Source: Vigna angularis (taxonomy: Eukaryota > Streptophyta > Magnoliopsida > Fabales > Fabaceae). Taken from it: a stretch of 64,000 nt of DNA. The notes beneath the pieces were generated by a model. It had not been told where the DNA came from. It searched no databases and saw only the letters and a program-made list of their open reading frames with translations. The translations under genes were made by a program, and so were the position numbers. Positions 8,129 through 19,148 of the stretch are shown piece after piece (the first letter of the stretch is position 1; every line of letters begins with the position of its first letter). The stretch is taken from assembly GCF_016808095.1 (NCBI RefSeq), contig NC_068979.1, positions 16,956,501 to 17,020,500 of the forward strand, read 5' to 3'.

Positions 8129-9398
8129 TGAGGAGCTGAGATAGCATTTACTGATGAATGCTATCAAATGATTATGCTTTTGTGGTTTAAGTTTTCTGAA
8201 CTCATTTGTTTTTGTTTTTAGATTAGGGTTTGATGTACTCTTTTGAAAACCTGGTTTGTGTGATGGTTTGCTATTAACTGTGATTGTTTGATAAGTAATG
8301 CTTGATGATGCTTATTGATTGATTGATGTTGAAATGATGTGCACATTAAATGCTTATACAGGTGATTCACAAGCTTTGTGAACAAATGCACTATATCATG
8401 ATTGTGATTGTGAAATTAAGCAGGATGTGTATGTCAAATGTGAATGAGCTTATATGTGAGGTTTTGAGCTCCAGAGTTGTTATTGTTGAATGCTATTACT
8501 TTGAAAGCATGAATGATTTTGCCCAGGTTTTATATGATTGAATCAATTGCTTGTTTTGCATCATATGATCAAGGCCGTGTTGTTGAAACCCTTTTTATTG
8601 GCCAAATACATAAAATTAGCCCACTAAAAGAGAACACTTTGTGTTCTATCCTTTGAACCCTTAGCCTTGAACATACACTTGAAACCTTTGATTGAAAATC
8701 TTTACCTTGAGTTAAGTAGAAGATCTTATGTGGTATTGTTAAATGTTCAAGTTTGGGGTTATTGGGAAAACATAAAAAGCATTGAGCTAAGAGCTAAAAA
8801 GTAAGAATATGCAAAGAAAAAGAAAAGAAAAGAAAAAGAAGTAAAGCTCAATGCAGTTGCAATTGTAAAAGGCAAGTTGGGAATGAATAAGATGATTGTG
8901 TTGTTATGATTCTCTTGACTCAAGGATTTTGCGATCCAGAAAAACCAATTTTCTTGTTAGCCCAGCCACATTATAAGCCAGTGAAAAGTCCTTTTGATGA
9001 TGCATGCTTGTGATTGTTTTGATTGTGGTAAAATGAAAGGCAAAGTTGATTCATGTGACATTGTGATAGTGGAGTGAATGAGCGAAACACTACACCTCTT
9101 ATACACTTGTGTGTTTAGTGAAACACTTTACCTAGTGAGGAAATATTCCATAAGCACATGAACATCCATGCTTAATTGATTGATCATTCATGAAGAATAG
9201 CATTTGTTGGAATTTAAATGACTTTGTGAACACTAAAGCATGTGCACATCTTGATTGAATCTTGGTCATAAGTTTGAGTGAAGTTGTTACTTATCTTGAG
9301 AAAAGGATTTTGAATGAGTGAACCATCATATGAATTGATTAGAGATGGAGTTACATTTTGTTTGCTTGAGGACAAGCAAAGTTCTAAGTTTGGGGTTG
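8129..9398 (+). other. Element A 3' internal non-coding region and polypurine tract
   Basis: About 1.27 kb without a credible gene. It holds an A/G-rich tract (about 8815-8842), a second copy of the polypurine motif (8749-8760) and the terminal polypurine tract AAGTTTGGGGTTG (9386-9398) abutting the LTR. A 63-codon frame at 8350-8541 exists in both A and E2 but is decayed in E1, so I do not call it a gene. Confidence 0.7.
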
Positions 9399-10711
9399 TG
9401 ATAACAGTTGAAAAACTGTTATTTTCATGCTTAAAATTGATACTAAAAGCAACCTTTAGACTTAGAAACTAGCTTGAAATCAATGCTTTTATCTTTATTT
9501 TCAGAAATAAGAGAGCTGGACAGGTTTATGCTTGATTTGAGTGTTTTTGTGCAGGTTTTAAGGTGAATTTAGTAAAAAGAGTGAAGAAGGAGAGAAGTGA
9601 CATTAGAAAAGACAAGAAAGAGTGCAAAAAGAGAAGTCGAAGGCACCGCTCAGCGGAAATTACCGCTGAGCGGCACTCAAGGGGTCACGTTGGAACCGCT
9701 GAGGGGCAGAATGGCCGCTGAGGGGAAGAAAGAAGACGCGCAACCACCGCTGAGCGGTAAATACCGCTGAGCGGCACTTTTTGGGCTTGGGCTTTTGTAA
9801 TCTTTTGTAACTCTAGATTAGTATATAAGGGCTTGCACGTCCTAGGGTTTAGTATCTTTGGCAGAAACGAAGCAAACACTCTCTCTTCCACCCCTTTGAA
9901 GGAGGATCTTGGATGCTCAGGCTACCTCTTCACCTTTTTAGGGTTTATTCTTTCATTCTTTCATTGTTCATCTAGGTTCACCATGAATATGGTGAACTAA
10001 ACCTTGTATGTTTGTTGGGGAATCAATGTAATCTCTTGAAGCTCTCATATATGGAATTTATGCTTGCATCTTAATCTAAGACTTATGCTTTCTTTCATCA
10101 TTAGTTAGGGTTTTTCCTCTTTACTTAATGCTTGCATTGTTTAACTCATTCTATTGCATGATTATTGGTTTTGTCGATACGGACACGTACGGGGAAGTCT
10201 AGATCCGGGGAATTTCTCCCAATATTATACTGACAATATTATATTGGTTGTCGTTAAGCTCCTGCACTCATGAACTAATCATTAGGAATGCTAGGAATTG
10301 TATGAACTATTTGATTAGGGAGAAGCCATCTAGAATGGTACTTTAGAGAGTGGCATTAACAATGATGATTTGAATGTTGAATTCCTAAAATGTATGAGAG
10401 TGGATGAGATGAAATTGACCCCCAACAACATATTCATTCATATAATCCATTGAAAGTGTTTATCTTTTGTCTTTGCCATTGATCAATTCATGCATACATG
10501 TTTAGTTTTCGTTTTGCATAATATAATCCAATTATTTCGTTTGTAAGTCTTAGCTAATCAACAAACCACACAACTAAACTAGGCCGTGAGTCCTTTGGGA
10601 AGAACGATACTTGGTCTTACCAAGTTTATTACTTGAATGATTCGGTCATACTTGCCGATTGTGAAACAAGTTTGTGACATCATATTTTGGTGCTTACAAA
10701 TTTGTCCATCA
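9399..10711 (+). repeat. Element A 3' LTR
   Basis: Same length as the 5' LTR (1,313 bp) and by eye nearly identical. The dyad array is at 9646-9774 and the TATA box at 9822-9828. It is followed by the ATTCT duplication (10712-10716). Confidence 0.95.
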
Positions 10712-10852
10712 ATTCTCCAATTGTTGAGTTAGTATCTTGTTCTGAGCTAACAAGGCATCATTGGCTTTGATCCATGGTTGAGTGAGGTTCCCACTGAGAT
10801 TACTTTGGTAGAATTGAGTGCCCATATAGTTAAATTCTTGTCTGAATTGCAT
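10712..10852 (-). pseudogene. E1 gag-like ORF, 5' part
   Basis: The minus-strand ATG at 10852 starts a frame of 47 codons that runs up to the element A insertion and is in phase with the 2398-3237 part once the insertion and one ATTCT copy are discounted. It matches the start of the E3 gag for about 30 residues, then jumps to the region before the zinc knuckle. The capsid-coding part is therefore deleted. Confidence 0.75.
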
Positions 10853-11195
10853 CCTGTAAACATTAGGCACAAAACTCTAAAAAATATTTGTTAGCACAAA
10901 AAGATGGAGAAGATAGATAAATCAAAGGATATAATTGAAAAGATAGGAAGATAGGAAATAAAAAAAGAAAAAAAAAACAGAAAATAAAATAAAATAAAAA
11001 TAAAAACAGAAAATAAAATAAAAACAGAAAATAAAATAAAATAAAATAAAAACCGAAAAATAAAATAAAATAAAATAAAAACAATAAAATATAAAAAGAA
11101 AATAAAAACAGAAAAAATAAAAACAGAAATTCAAATTGCAAAATTCAAGTCAAAGATAATCAATAATCAAACAAATAAACTAGTTAAACCACGAG
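10853..11195 (-). other. E1 leader (T-rich on minus strand)
   Basis: Between primer site and gag start, made of AAAATAAAAT repeats on plus (TTTTATTTTA on the sense strand). Long Phe/Leu/Tyr-rich frames on the minus strand here are low-complexity artefacts. Confidence 0.7.
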
Positions 11196-11213
11196 TCCCC
11201 GGCAACGGCGCCA
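11196..11213 (-). other. E1 primer binding site (tRNA-Asp)
   Basis: On the minus strand this reads TGGCGCCGTTGCCGGGGA, a perfect match to the expected tRNA-Asp 3' complement, a few bases from the 5' LTR end. Confidence 0.9.
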
Positions 11214-11218
11214 AAACT

Positions 11219-12520
11219 TGATGACAAATTTATGAACACCGAAAACGGCGCCACAAACTTGTTTAACAATCGGCAAGTGTGACCGAATCGTATCAAGTAA
11301 TAAAACTAGGTAAGACCAAGCATCTATTTCCCAAAGGACTCACGACCTAGTTAGCTATCTGATTCGTTGATTATTTAAGACTTGTGAACGATTGATTGTA
11401 GGTTTAAATGCAAAAGACAGTAATTAAACATGTATGCATGAATGTGATCAATGGCAAAAAGAGTAAAACAAACACGGAATGAATTATATGGATGAGTATG
11501 TTGTTGGGGTTATCAATTTCATCTTATCCACTCTCATATACTTTAGGAATTCATCAATCTTTTCGTCAATGTTAATGCCACTCTCTAAATCACCTTGTCG
11601 AGAAGGCCTATCCTTAATTACGAGTTCATACAATTCCTAGCATTCCTAGTAATTAGTTCTGAAGTGCAGGAGCTTAAAGGCAACCAATGTGCTATTGGGA
11701 GAAATTCCCCGGATCTAGATTTCCCCGTACATTCCCATTTCGACAAAATCAATAATCATAGCAATGAATGAGTTAAACAAAGCAAGCATTGAGCAAAGAG
11801 GAAAAACCCTAACTAATGATGAAAGAAAGCATAAGTCTTAAATTAAGATGTTAAAACAAATTCCATATATGAGAGTTTCACAAGACTACATTGATTCCCC
11901 AACAACAATACAAGGTTTAGTTCACCATATTCATGGTGAATCTAGATGAACAATAATGAAAGAATGGAAGCTAAAACCCTAGAAACGTGAAAAGGTAGCC
12001 TGAGCATCCAAGATCTTCCTTCAAAGGGGTGGAAAAGAGAGTGTTTGCTTCGTCCCAACCAAAGATACAAACCCAAGGAACACCTAAAGCTTATATACTG
12101 TTCGTAATAATACAGAAAATTAGGCCCAAGCCCAAAATAATGCCGCTCAGCGGTAAACTACCGCTCAGCGGTAAGTGCGTGAGTTGGTTTCCTCCACTCA
12201 GCGGCCTTTTCACCACTCAACGGAGCCAACGTGGGTTTCTGAGTGCCGCTCAGCGGTAAACTGCCACTGAGCGGTAGTTGCGGCTTCTCCTTTTGCACTT
12301 TTTGATGTCTTTTCTGATTACCTTTCTATCCTTCTTCACTTCTTTCACCAAATTCACCTTAAAACCTACATAAAACACTGAAATCAAGCATAAACCTGTC
12401 CAACTCTCTTATTTCCAAAAATATAACCAAAAGCATGATTTCAAGCTAGTTTCTAAGTGTTAAAGGTTGCTTTTAGTATTAAATTTAAGCATGAAAATAA
12501 CAGTTTTTCAATTGTTATCA
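11219..12520 (-). repeat. E1 5' LTR
   Basis: 1,302 bp from TGATGACAAA (one G fewer than TGATGGACAAA in E3) to GTTATCA. It contains a dyad array at about 12143-12273 with some decayed members and a second CGGCGCCA (11246-11253) near its primer-site end. Base 12521 resumes the Athila pol. Confidence 0.88.
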
Positions 12521-14483
12521 GTCCCGCACATTCCTGAAAAGTGCAAGGACCCAGGTATATTTTGCATTCCTTGTGTGATTGGAAACAATAAATTTGAGAA
12601 TGCCATGCTGGATTTGGGTGCTTCTGTTAATGTCATGCCTTTGTCTATATATGCATCTTTGTCTCTTGGTCCTTTGCAAACCACGGGTGTGGTCATTCAG
12701 TTGGCCAATAGGAGTGTTACCCACCCAACAGGTTTCATAGAGGATGTCTTGGTTAGGGTTGGTGAATTGATTTTTCCTGCTGACTTTTATGTTTTGGAAA
12801 TGGAGGAGGGATTCTCTCATGGATCCGCTCCCATTATCTTAGGCAGGCCATTCTTGAAAATTGCCCGAACTAAGATTAATGTGTATGCTGGAACTTTGTC
12901 TATGGAATTTGCTGATATTGTTGTTCATTTTAATATCCTTGATGCAATGAAATTTCCAGTTGAGGACCATTCTCTGTTTAGGATCGATGCATTGGATGAC
13001 ATTATTGATGAAATTGTTGTTGACGACTTTCATTCTTTGCATGAGAAGAAGCATTCTTTTCTATCTTCTTTGCATTCATGCATGGAATCTGGATTCGAAT
13101 CAGGATTTGAGAATGATGTTGATAATGTTGTGGATTTTGATCAGAATTGTAATGTTGTTGACATATCTGTGATGGACATTGATTTGGATTGTGATGAGAT
13201 GAGTGTTCTGCCTTTACCTATACACTCTTTAGATTCAGAATGCATTAACCACGTTGTAGGAAGTACACTTGAATCTGACTTGCAGGCACCCACTCTTGAG
13301 CTGAAACAGCTCCCAGATAACCTCAAGTACGTGTACTTGGAGGATGATGAGAAGAAACCGGTGATCATTTCTACCTCCCTTGATTCTGTTCAAGAGGAGA
13401 ACTTGCTTGGTGTGCTGAGGAAGCACAAGAAGGCCATTGGTTGGAGTTTGGCTGACATACCTGGTATTAGCCCATCCACATGCATGCATAGAATTCTTTT
13501 GGAAGATGGGGAAAAGCCAGTGAGACAGCCACAAAGAAGGAAAAACCCCGTGATCATGGACGTCATCAAGAAGGAGGTGACCAAGCTTTTGCAAGCTGGG
13601 ATCATCTACCCTATTTCAGACAGTCAGTGGGTGAGCCTCATCCATGTTGTGCCCAAGAAAACTGGCCTCACTATGGTGAAGAATGAGAGGGATGAGCTTA
13701 TCCCAACTAGAGTGCAGAACAGCTGGAGAGTCTGCATTGACTATAGGAGGCTCAACCAAGCAACCAGGAAAGATCATTTCCCCTTGCCATTCATTGATCA
13801 GATGCTGGAGCGCCTGGCAGGTAAATCTCATTATTGTTTTCTTGATGGTTTTTCTGGTTACTTTCAAATAAATATTGCGCCTGAGGATCAAGAGAAAACC
13901 ACATTCACCTGCCCCTTTGGCACTTTTGCCTATAGGAGGATGCCCTTTGGTCTATGCAACGCCCGTGGTACCTTCCAACGGTGCATGCTTAGCATTTTTA
14001 GCGACTTTCTTGAGAGTTGCATAGAGGTGTTTATGGATGATTTTACTGTGTATGGATCCTCTTTTGATGCATGTTTAGACAGTCTGGAAAAAGTTTTGAA
14101 AAGATGCATAGAAACAAACCTTGTTCTCAATTTTGAGAAATGTCACTTCATGGTTGAACAAGGTTTGGTTCTAGGGCATATCATTTCTGAAAAGGGAATA
14201 GAGGTAGACCCTGCTAAGTTATTTGTGATTTCGCAGTTGCCTTACCCCTCTTGCGTGCGAGAGGTGCGATCTTTCCTTGGACATGCAAGTTTCTACAGGC
14301 GCTTCATCAAAGATTTCAGCAAGAAGGCACTCCCCTTGTCCAGACTGCTGTAGAAGAATATTGACTTTGCTTTTGATGACAGATGCAAGGAGGCGTTTGA
14401 TTGGCTGAAGGAAGCTTTGACCACCACCCCTATCATTCAGGCACCGGATTGGACAGCCCCATTTGAGCTCATGTGTGATGCGT
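12521..14483 (+). pseudogene. Athila-type pol, first part: protease and reverse transcriptase
   Basis: A continuous frame from 12521 encodes an aspartic protease (MLDLGASVNVMP, then IILGRPFL), a spacer, and a Ty3/gypsy reverse transcriptase of Athila type with KSHYCFLDGFSGY, MPFGLCNA and the catalytic VFMDDF. A TAG at 14351 interrupts the frame where a Gln is expected, after which coding resumes in the same frame (…PFELMCDA) up to 14483, where E3 inserted. The 5' end is cut by E1, so gag and the 5' LTR lie left of the window if they survive. As an old copy it is not functional. Confidence 0.9.
14479..14483. repeat. target-site duplication TGCGT (left of E3)
   Basis: TGCGT precedes E3 and is repeated at 20827-20831 directly after it. 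The RNase H coding frame is consistent across the site. Confidence 0.95.
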
Positions 14484-15803
14484 TGATGGACAAATTTATG
14501 AACACTGAAAACGGCGCCATAAACTTGTTTTAACAATCGGCAAGTGTGACCGAATCGTTTCAAGTAATAAACTCGGTAAGACCAAGTATCGTTCTCCCAA
14601 AGGACTCACGACCTAGTTTAGTTATGTGATTCGTTGATTATTTAAGACTTAAGAACAAAATAAGTGGAGTTTAATATGCAAAACAGAAAATAAACATGTA
14701 TGCATGAATTTGATCAATGGCTAAAACAAAATACAAACACTTCAATGGAATATATGGATGAGTATGTTGTTGGGGTTATCAATTTCATCTTATCCACTCT
14801 CATATACTTTAGGAATTCAACATTCTTTTCATCATTGTTAATGCCACTCTCTAAATTACCTTGCAAGAAGGCCTATCCCTAATTACGAGTTCATACGATT
14901 CCTAGCATTCCTAATAATTAGTTCTTTTAGTGCAGGAGCCTAACGGCAACCAATATACTATTGGGAGAAATTCCCCGGATCTAGACTTCCCCGTACGTTC
15001 CCGTATCGACAAAATCAATAATCATGCATTGAAGGAGCTAAACAAAGCAAGCATTGAGCAAAGAGGAAAAACCCTAACTAATGATGAAAGAAAGCATAGG
15101 TCTTAAATATAAGATGTAAAAACAAATTCCATATATGAGAGTTTCACAAGACTACATTGATTCCACAACAACAATACAAGGTTTAGTTCACCATATTCAT
15201 GGTGAAACTAGATGAACAATAATGAAATAAGGAAAGATAAAACCCTAAAAAGGTGAAGAGGTAGCCTGAGCATCCAAGATCCTCCTTCAAAGGGGTGGAA
15301 GAGAGAGTATTTGCTTCGTCACAGCCAAAGATACAAACCCTATGACCCTAAAGCTTATATACTATTCGTAAATTACAGAAAAATTAGGCTCAAGCCCATA
15401 AGTGTGCCGCTCAGCGGTAAAGTACCGCTCAGCGGTAAAGTACCGCTCAGCGGTAAGTGCGCGAGCTCGATTCTTCCCCTCAGCGGCCATTTTGCCCCTC
15501 AGCGGATCCCCCGTGAACTCCTGAGTGCCGCTCAGCGGTAAACTGCCGCTGAGCGGTAGTTGCAGCTCCTCCTTTTGCACTTTTTTGATGTCTTTTCTGA
15601 TTCCATCTCTCTCCTTCTTCACTTCTTTCACCAAATTCACCTTAAAACCTGCCCAAAAACACTGAAATCAAGCATAAACCTGTCCAGCTCTCTTATTTCT
15701 GAAAATATGAATAAAAGCATGATTTCAAGCTAGTTTCTAAGTATAAAGGTTGCTTTTAGTATCAATTTTAAGCATGAAAATAATAGTTTTTCAACTGTTA
15801 TCA
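14484..15803 (-). repeat. E3 3' LTR
   Basis: 1,320 bp. It is longer than its partner mainly because the dyad array (15407-15556) has one extra 18-bp unit. TATA on the minus strand is at 15357-15363. A second CGGCGCCA is at 14512-14519. Confidence 0.92.
15407..15556 (-). promoter_or_regulatory. Dyad array in E3 3' LTR
   Basis: Three CCGCTCAGCGG units in tandem with an 18-bp period (15407, 15425, 15443), then GAGGGG/CAGCGG-type variants, then a closing pair ending at 15556. The array lies just upstream (in minus orientation) of the TATA box. Confidence 0.7.
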
Positions 15804-17470
15804 CAACCCCAAACTTAGAACTTTGCTTGTCCTCAAGCAAACAAGATATAACTCAATCTTCTACCAATTCATATGATGGTTCACTCATTCAAAAATCTTC
15901 TTTTCAAGATAAGTAAAGACTTCAATCAAACTTTTGACCAAGATTTCAATCAAGATGTGCACATGCTTTAGTCTTTCACAAAGTCAGTTAATATTCAACA
16001 AATGCTATTTTTCATGAATGATCAATCAATTAAGCATGGATGTTCATGTGCTCATGGAATACTTCCTCACCAGTTAAAGTGTTTCACTCACACAAGTGTA
16101 TAAGAGGTAATCACTCATTCACTCCACTATCACAATGTCACATGAATCAACTTTGCCTTTCATTTAACCACAATAAAAAACATTAACAAGCATGCATCAT
16201 CACAAGGACTTTTCAATGGCTTATAACGTGGCTGGGCTGACAAGAAAATTGGTTTTTCTGGATCACAAAATCCTTGAGTTAAGAGAATCATAACAACACA
16301 ATTATTCTTATTTTTCCCAACTCTCTTTTGCATTGAGCTTTGCTTTTTCTTTTCTTTTCTTGTCTTTTTAATTTTCTTTTCATATTTTTAATTCTTAGCT
16401 CTTAGCTCAATGCTTTTCCTTTTTCATGCTTTCCTAACAACCCCAAACTTGAACATTTAACAATACCACACAAGATTTTCTACTTAACTCAAGGTAAAGC
16501 TTTTCAACAAGGGTTTTCAATTTATGTTCAAGGCTAAGGGTTCAAAGGATAGAACACAAAGTGTTCTCTTTTAATGGGCTAACTTTATGAATTTGGCCAA
16601 TAAAAAGGGTTCCAACAAACGGCCTTAATCATATGATGCAAAACAAGCAATTGATTCAATCATAGAAAACCTGGGCAAAATCATTCATGTTTCCAAAGTA
16701 ATAGCATTCAATCAATAAAAACTCTGGAGCTTAAAACCTCACATATAAGCTCATTCACATTTGACATACACATCCTGCTTAATCTCACAATCACAATCAT
16801 AATATCCTGCATTTGTTCACAAAGCTTGTGAATCACCTATATATGCATTTTATGTGCACATCTATCTCAACATCAATCAATCAATAATCATCATCAAGCA
16901 TTACTTATCACACAATCACAGTCAATAGCAAACCATCATAATAAACCAGGTTTCCAATTGAATACATCAAACCCTATTCTAAAAACAAAAATGAATGATA
17001 AAACAAATCCTGCTCTAGTGCTTTGAAAAACTCATCCCCATCAATGATGCTCTCTCCCAACCCCAAACTTAGATGGACAACAAGTGAGAAAGTGAGTGGA
17101 AAAGAAATTTTCTCAAATGGGATGAGGGAAAAGTTGTAGAAAACCTTGGAAAAGTATGTAGGAGTGTGTGCAGAGAAGAATCTAAAAAGAGAGGCCAAGG
17201 CGCAGCTTAGGGCATAAAAATACCCTAATGGGCTCAGGTTCCGCTGAGGGGCAACCTAAGCCCCTTCTGCGACACTACCGCTCAGCGGTAGTTTGCCGCT
17301 CCGCGGCACTTACGGAAAGTGCTCTCCTTCTCCTTAGCTTAACCTAAATGCGTCCTAAACATACCCCTAACTGGCTTCCTGCAATTAAGGTCTCAGATCA
17401 CTCAAACATTCAATCCCTATCATGCAACTAAAGCAGAATAAAAACAAACAATACAAATAAAATCAATCAA
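15804..17470 (-). other. E3 3' internal non-coding region, accessory ORF deleted
   Basis: Same organisation as 493-2148: three polypurine motifs on the minus strand (15804-15816, 16439-16450, 17058-17070), a C/T-rich tract near 16340-16385, a short TATA-like stretch near 17214, and dyads near 17240-17310. The sequence joins the post-ORF region directly to the pre-intron region near 17030-17045. No gene seen. Confidence 0.7.
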
Positions 17471-17768
17471 CTGGGTTGCCTCCCAAGTAGCGCTTGTTTA
17501 ACGTCACGAGCCTGACCCAAAATCCACCAACACCCATCAGTAGGTGCAGATCTTTCTTACCAACACCCATCAGTAGGTGTATACAAACATAGTATCCTTC
17601 AGTAGATACTCTTCCGCCTAACATCCATCAGTAGATGTAAACCCTGTAACAAACTTATAACAAAAACAAATACCCAAAAGTTCAAAATTACATCACCAAA
17701 AATTAAAAGTTCTTAAATCATTGGGTTGCCTCCCAGCAAGCGCTCTTTTAACGTCACTAGCTTGACCC
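17471..17768 (-). repeat. E3 structured block: hairpin array between duplicated blocks
   Basis: Blocks at 17471-17518 and 17721-17768. Between them are stem-loops at about 17529-17546 (ACACC against GGTGC, one weak pair), 17562-17580 (ACACC/GGTGT), 17591-17610 (AGTATC/GATACT) and 17621-17638 (ACATC/GATGT). Loops are the complement of TACTGATG or TACTGAAG. Confidence 0.8.
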
Positions 17769-18113
17769 AAGCTCATGTTCTTTCTTCTTTTTCTTCTTTC
17801 TACTGAACTTCTTCAGGAATTTGATAAAACCAGGAACCTGTTGCGGTGTCTCAGTCAGAGGAACTTTGATCTCCAATTTCTTGAAGATTTCCATACAGCA
17901 CTTAAATTTCTTTTCCTTCCTATGATTCTTCTTTAGATGAGGATGGGATTTTTCATATGATTTCTTCTTCTTTCCTCTCATCTTCTTTTTCTTCCTTTTC
18001 CTCTCCCTAAATTTTCTCTTTTTCTTTTCTTTTATTTTTTTCTTCCCTTTTCTTTTTCTTTTCAACTTCTTTCTTTTCACACAAATTTTCTTTCTCTCTT
18101 CTCTCTCAACCAC
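17757..18113 (-). pseudogene. E3 gag-like ORF, lysine-rich tail after a stop
   Basis: Continues the frame of 18114-19148 after an in-frame TAA (GAA in element A, so a single G-to-T change). It encodes the K/E/R-rich stretch and the Athila-like spacer (FKKLEIKVP) seen in A. It is probably translated only by read-through, if at all. Confidence 0.6.
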
Positions 18114-19148
18114 TTATTTCTCTTTTTCTTCATCTTTATTTTTCTCACTCAACTCTTCTTCCTTAAGGTTAACTTCAGTATTAACCTCATCATTCAATTT
18201 CTGACTAATGTAACGAAGTTGCATCTCCATCCTTTTACATGATTCTTTAATGCTTTTCTGAGTAGCGTCAGAATTTTTCAAAAATCGCTGAAGGGTTTCA
18301 TCCAAACTATCCAAACTTCCTGATAGAACGGGTTGTTGTTGTTGCTTGTTAAATTGCCCTGATTGTCCAGCTTGCCCACTTTGTTCATGACCAATACTTG
18401 GGTGTGGTTTCCACCCTTCATTGAAGTTTCCCTGACAGTATGGAAATTGATTGGCCGTGAAGTTAACATCCTCTAAAGCTTCCACTGGAAAGGCGCATTG
18501 ACCATTGATATGGTCACCCCCACATAATTCACACATCAATTCACACATCTGTGGTTGAACCTGTGCAACAGTCTTTAACTCTTTTGGCAATTGTTCAAGT
18601 ATCTTTGTGAGATTCTCCAATTGTTGAGTTATTAACTTGTTCTGAGCTATCAAGGCATCATTGGATTGCAACTGTAACACTCCTTTTTGTTGAATAGGAG
18701 CTCCTCTTTCACTGTTCCACTTATTGTCATTCGTAGTCATGTTTTCAATTATTTCTGTGGCTTCCTCTGGAGTTTTCCATTTGATATTGCCTCCAGCTGA
18801 GGCGTCAAGCATCATCATGGTTTGTGAACCAAGACCTCCAAGGAAGATTAGGACTACTTCTCCTTCGTTAAATCCATGCGTGGGAGTCTTTCTTAATAGG
18901 CTTTTGTACTTGTCCCATGCGTGACCTAGTGTTTCCTCCATGCCTTGTCTAAATGAAGAGATCTCTTGCTTCCCTTTGTTGATTTTAAAGCTTTGTTGCT
19001 GCCATTGTTGTTGTGGTTGGTTCTCAAATTGTCCGGCAGCTTGCCAAAATTGGCTTTCATCCATGCTTGAGTGAGGTTCCCACCAGTGGTTGAGATTACT
19101 TTGATAGAATTGAGTGCCTATATAGTTAAATTCTTGATCAAATTGCAT
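18114..19148 (-). CDS. E3 gag-like protein (partial capsid plus zinc knuckle)
   Basis: 344 residues from the ATG at 19148 to a TAA. The Q/W-rich N-terminus is as in A. Then comes the C-terminal half of the Ty3/gypsy capsid domain (KGKQEISSFRQGMEETLGHAWDKY…LRKTPTHGF…FLGGLGSQT), a zinc-knuckle-like CELCGGDHINGQC and a coiled-coil-like tail. The N-terminal half of the capsid domain present in E2 is missing. The knuckle is preceded by a small duplication (CELMCELC). It may not assemble particles. The frame truncates before the lysine-rich part by a stop. Confidence 0.7.
   Translation of the reverse strand: MQFDQEFNYIGTQFYQSNLNHWWEPHSSMDESQFWQAAGQFENQPQQQWQQQSFKINKGKQEISSFRQGMEETLGHAWDKYKSLLRKTPTHGFNEGEVVLIFLGGLGSQTMMMLDASAGGNIKWKTPEEATEIIENMTTNDNKWNSERGAPIQQKGVLQLQSNDALIAQNKLITQQLENLTKILEQLPKELKTVAQVQPQMCELMCELCGGDHINGQCAFPVEALEDVNFTANQFPYCQGNFNEGWKPHPSIGHEQSGQAGQSGQFNKQQQQPVLSGSLDSLDETLQRFLKNSDATQKSIKESCKRMEMQLRYISQKLNDEVNTEVNLKEEELSEKNKDEEKEK

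Larger units (their letters stand above)
3264..10711 (+). mobile_element. Element A: complete non-autonomous Athila-like element (7,448 bp)
   Basis: Two 1,313-bp LTRs (3264-4576 and 9399-10711), a tRNA-Asp-type primer site, a polypurine tract and a 5-bp target duplication (ATTCT) define a complete insertion. By eye the LTRs differ at one base (C at 4499, T at 10634 or nearby), so insertion is recent. Internally it has a reduced gag-like ORF lacking capsid and zinc knuckle, the structured block, an internal-promoter-like region, a likely intron and the 408-residue accessory ORF. No protease, reverse transcriptase or integrase is present. Mobilisation must depend on enzymes supplied in trans, probably by an autonomous Athila (inference). 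Confidence 0.93.
1..12520 (-). mobile_element. E1: non-autonomous Athila-like LTR retrotransposon (left end outside window)
   Basis: A minus-strand element whose 3' LTR enters the window at base 1 (1-492) and whose 5' LTR is 11219-12520, followed inward by a tRNA-Asp-type primer site (11196-11213) and a split gag-like ORF. It carries no reverse transcriptase, RNase H or integrase. Element A sits inside its gag. E1 itself lies in an Athila pol: base 12521 resumes plus-strand protease coding sequence. The left target duplication cannot be seen; GTCCC (12521-12525) would be expected on the far side. The accessory ORF present in A and E2 is missing here, with the deletion junction near 1735-1750. 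Confidence 0.85.

Noticed and set aside
8350..8541. 63-codon frame present in A and E2 (57946-58137)
   Set aside because: In E1 and E3 the homologous region has indels and stops, and it lies in the 3' non-coding part; no recognisable domain.
10863..11141. Phe/Leu/Tyr-rich minus-strand frames (also 19159-19426, 27117-27506)
   Set aside because: Translations of TTTTATTTTA repeats in the leaders; low complexity, no start context, not conserved.
12467..12520. Upstream extension of the Athila pol frame
   Set aside because: These codons come from the E1 LTR, not from the pol element; the pol fragment begins at 12521.
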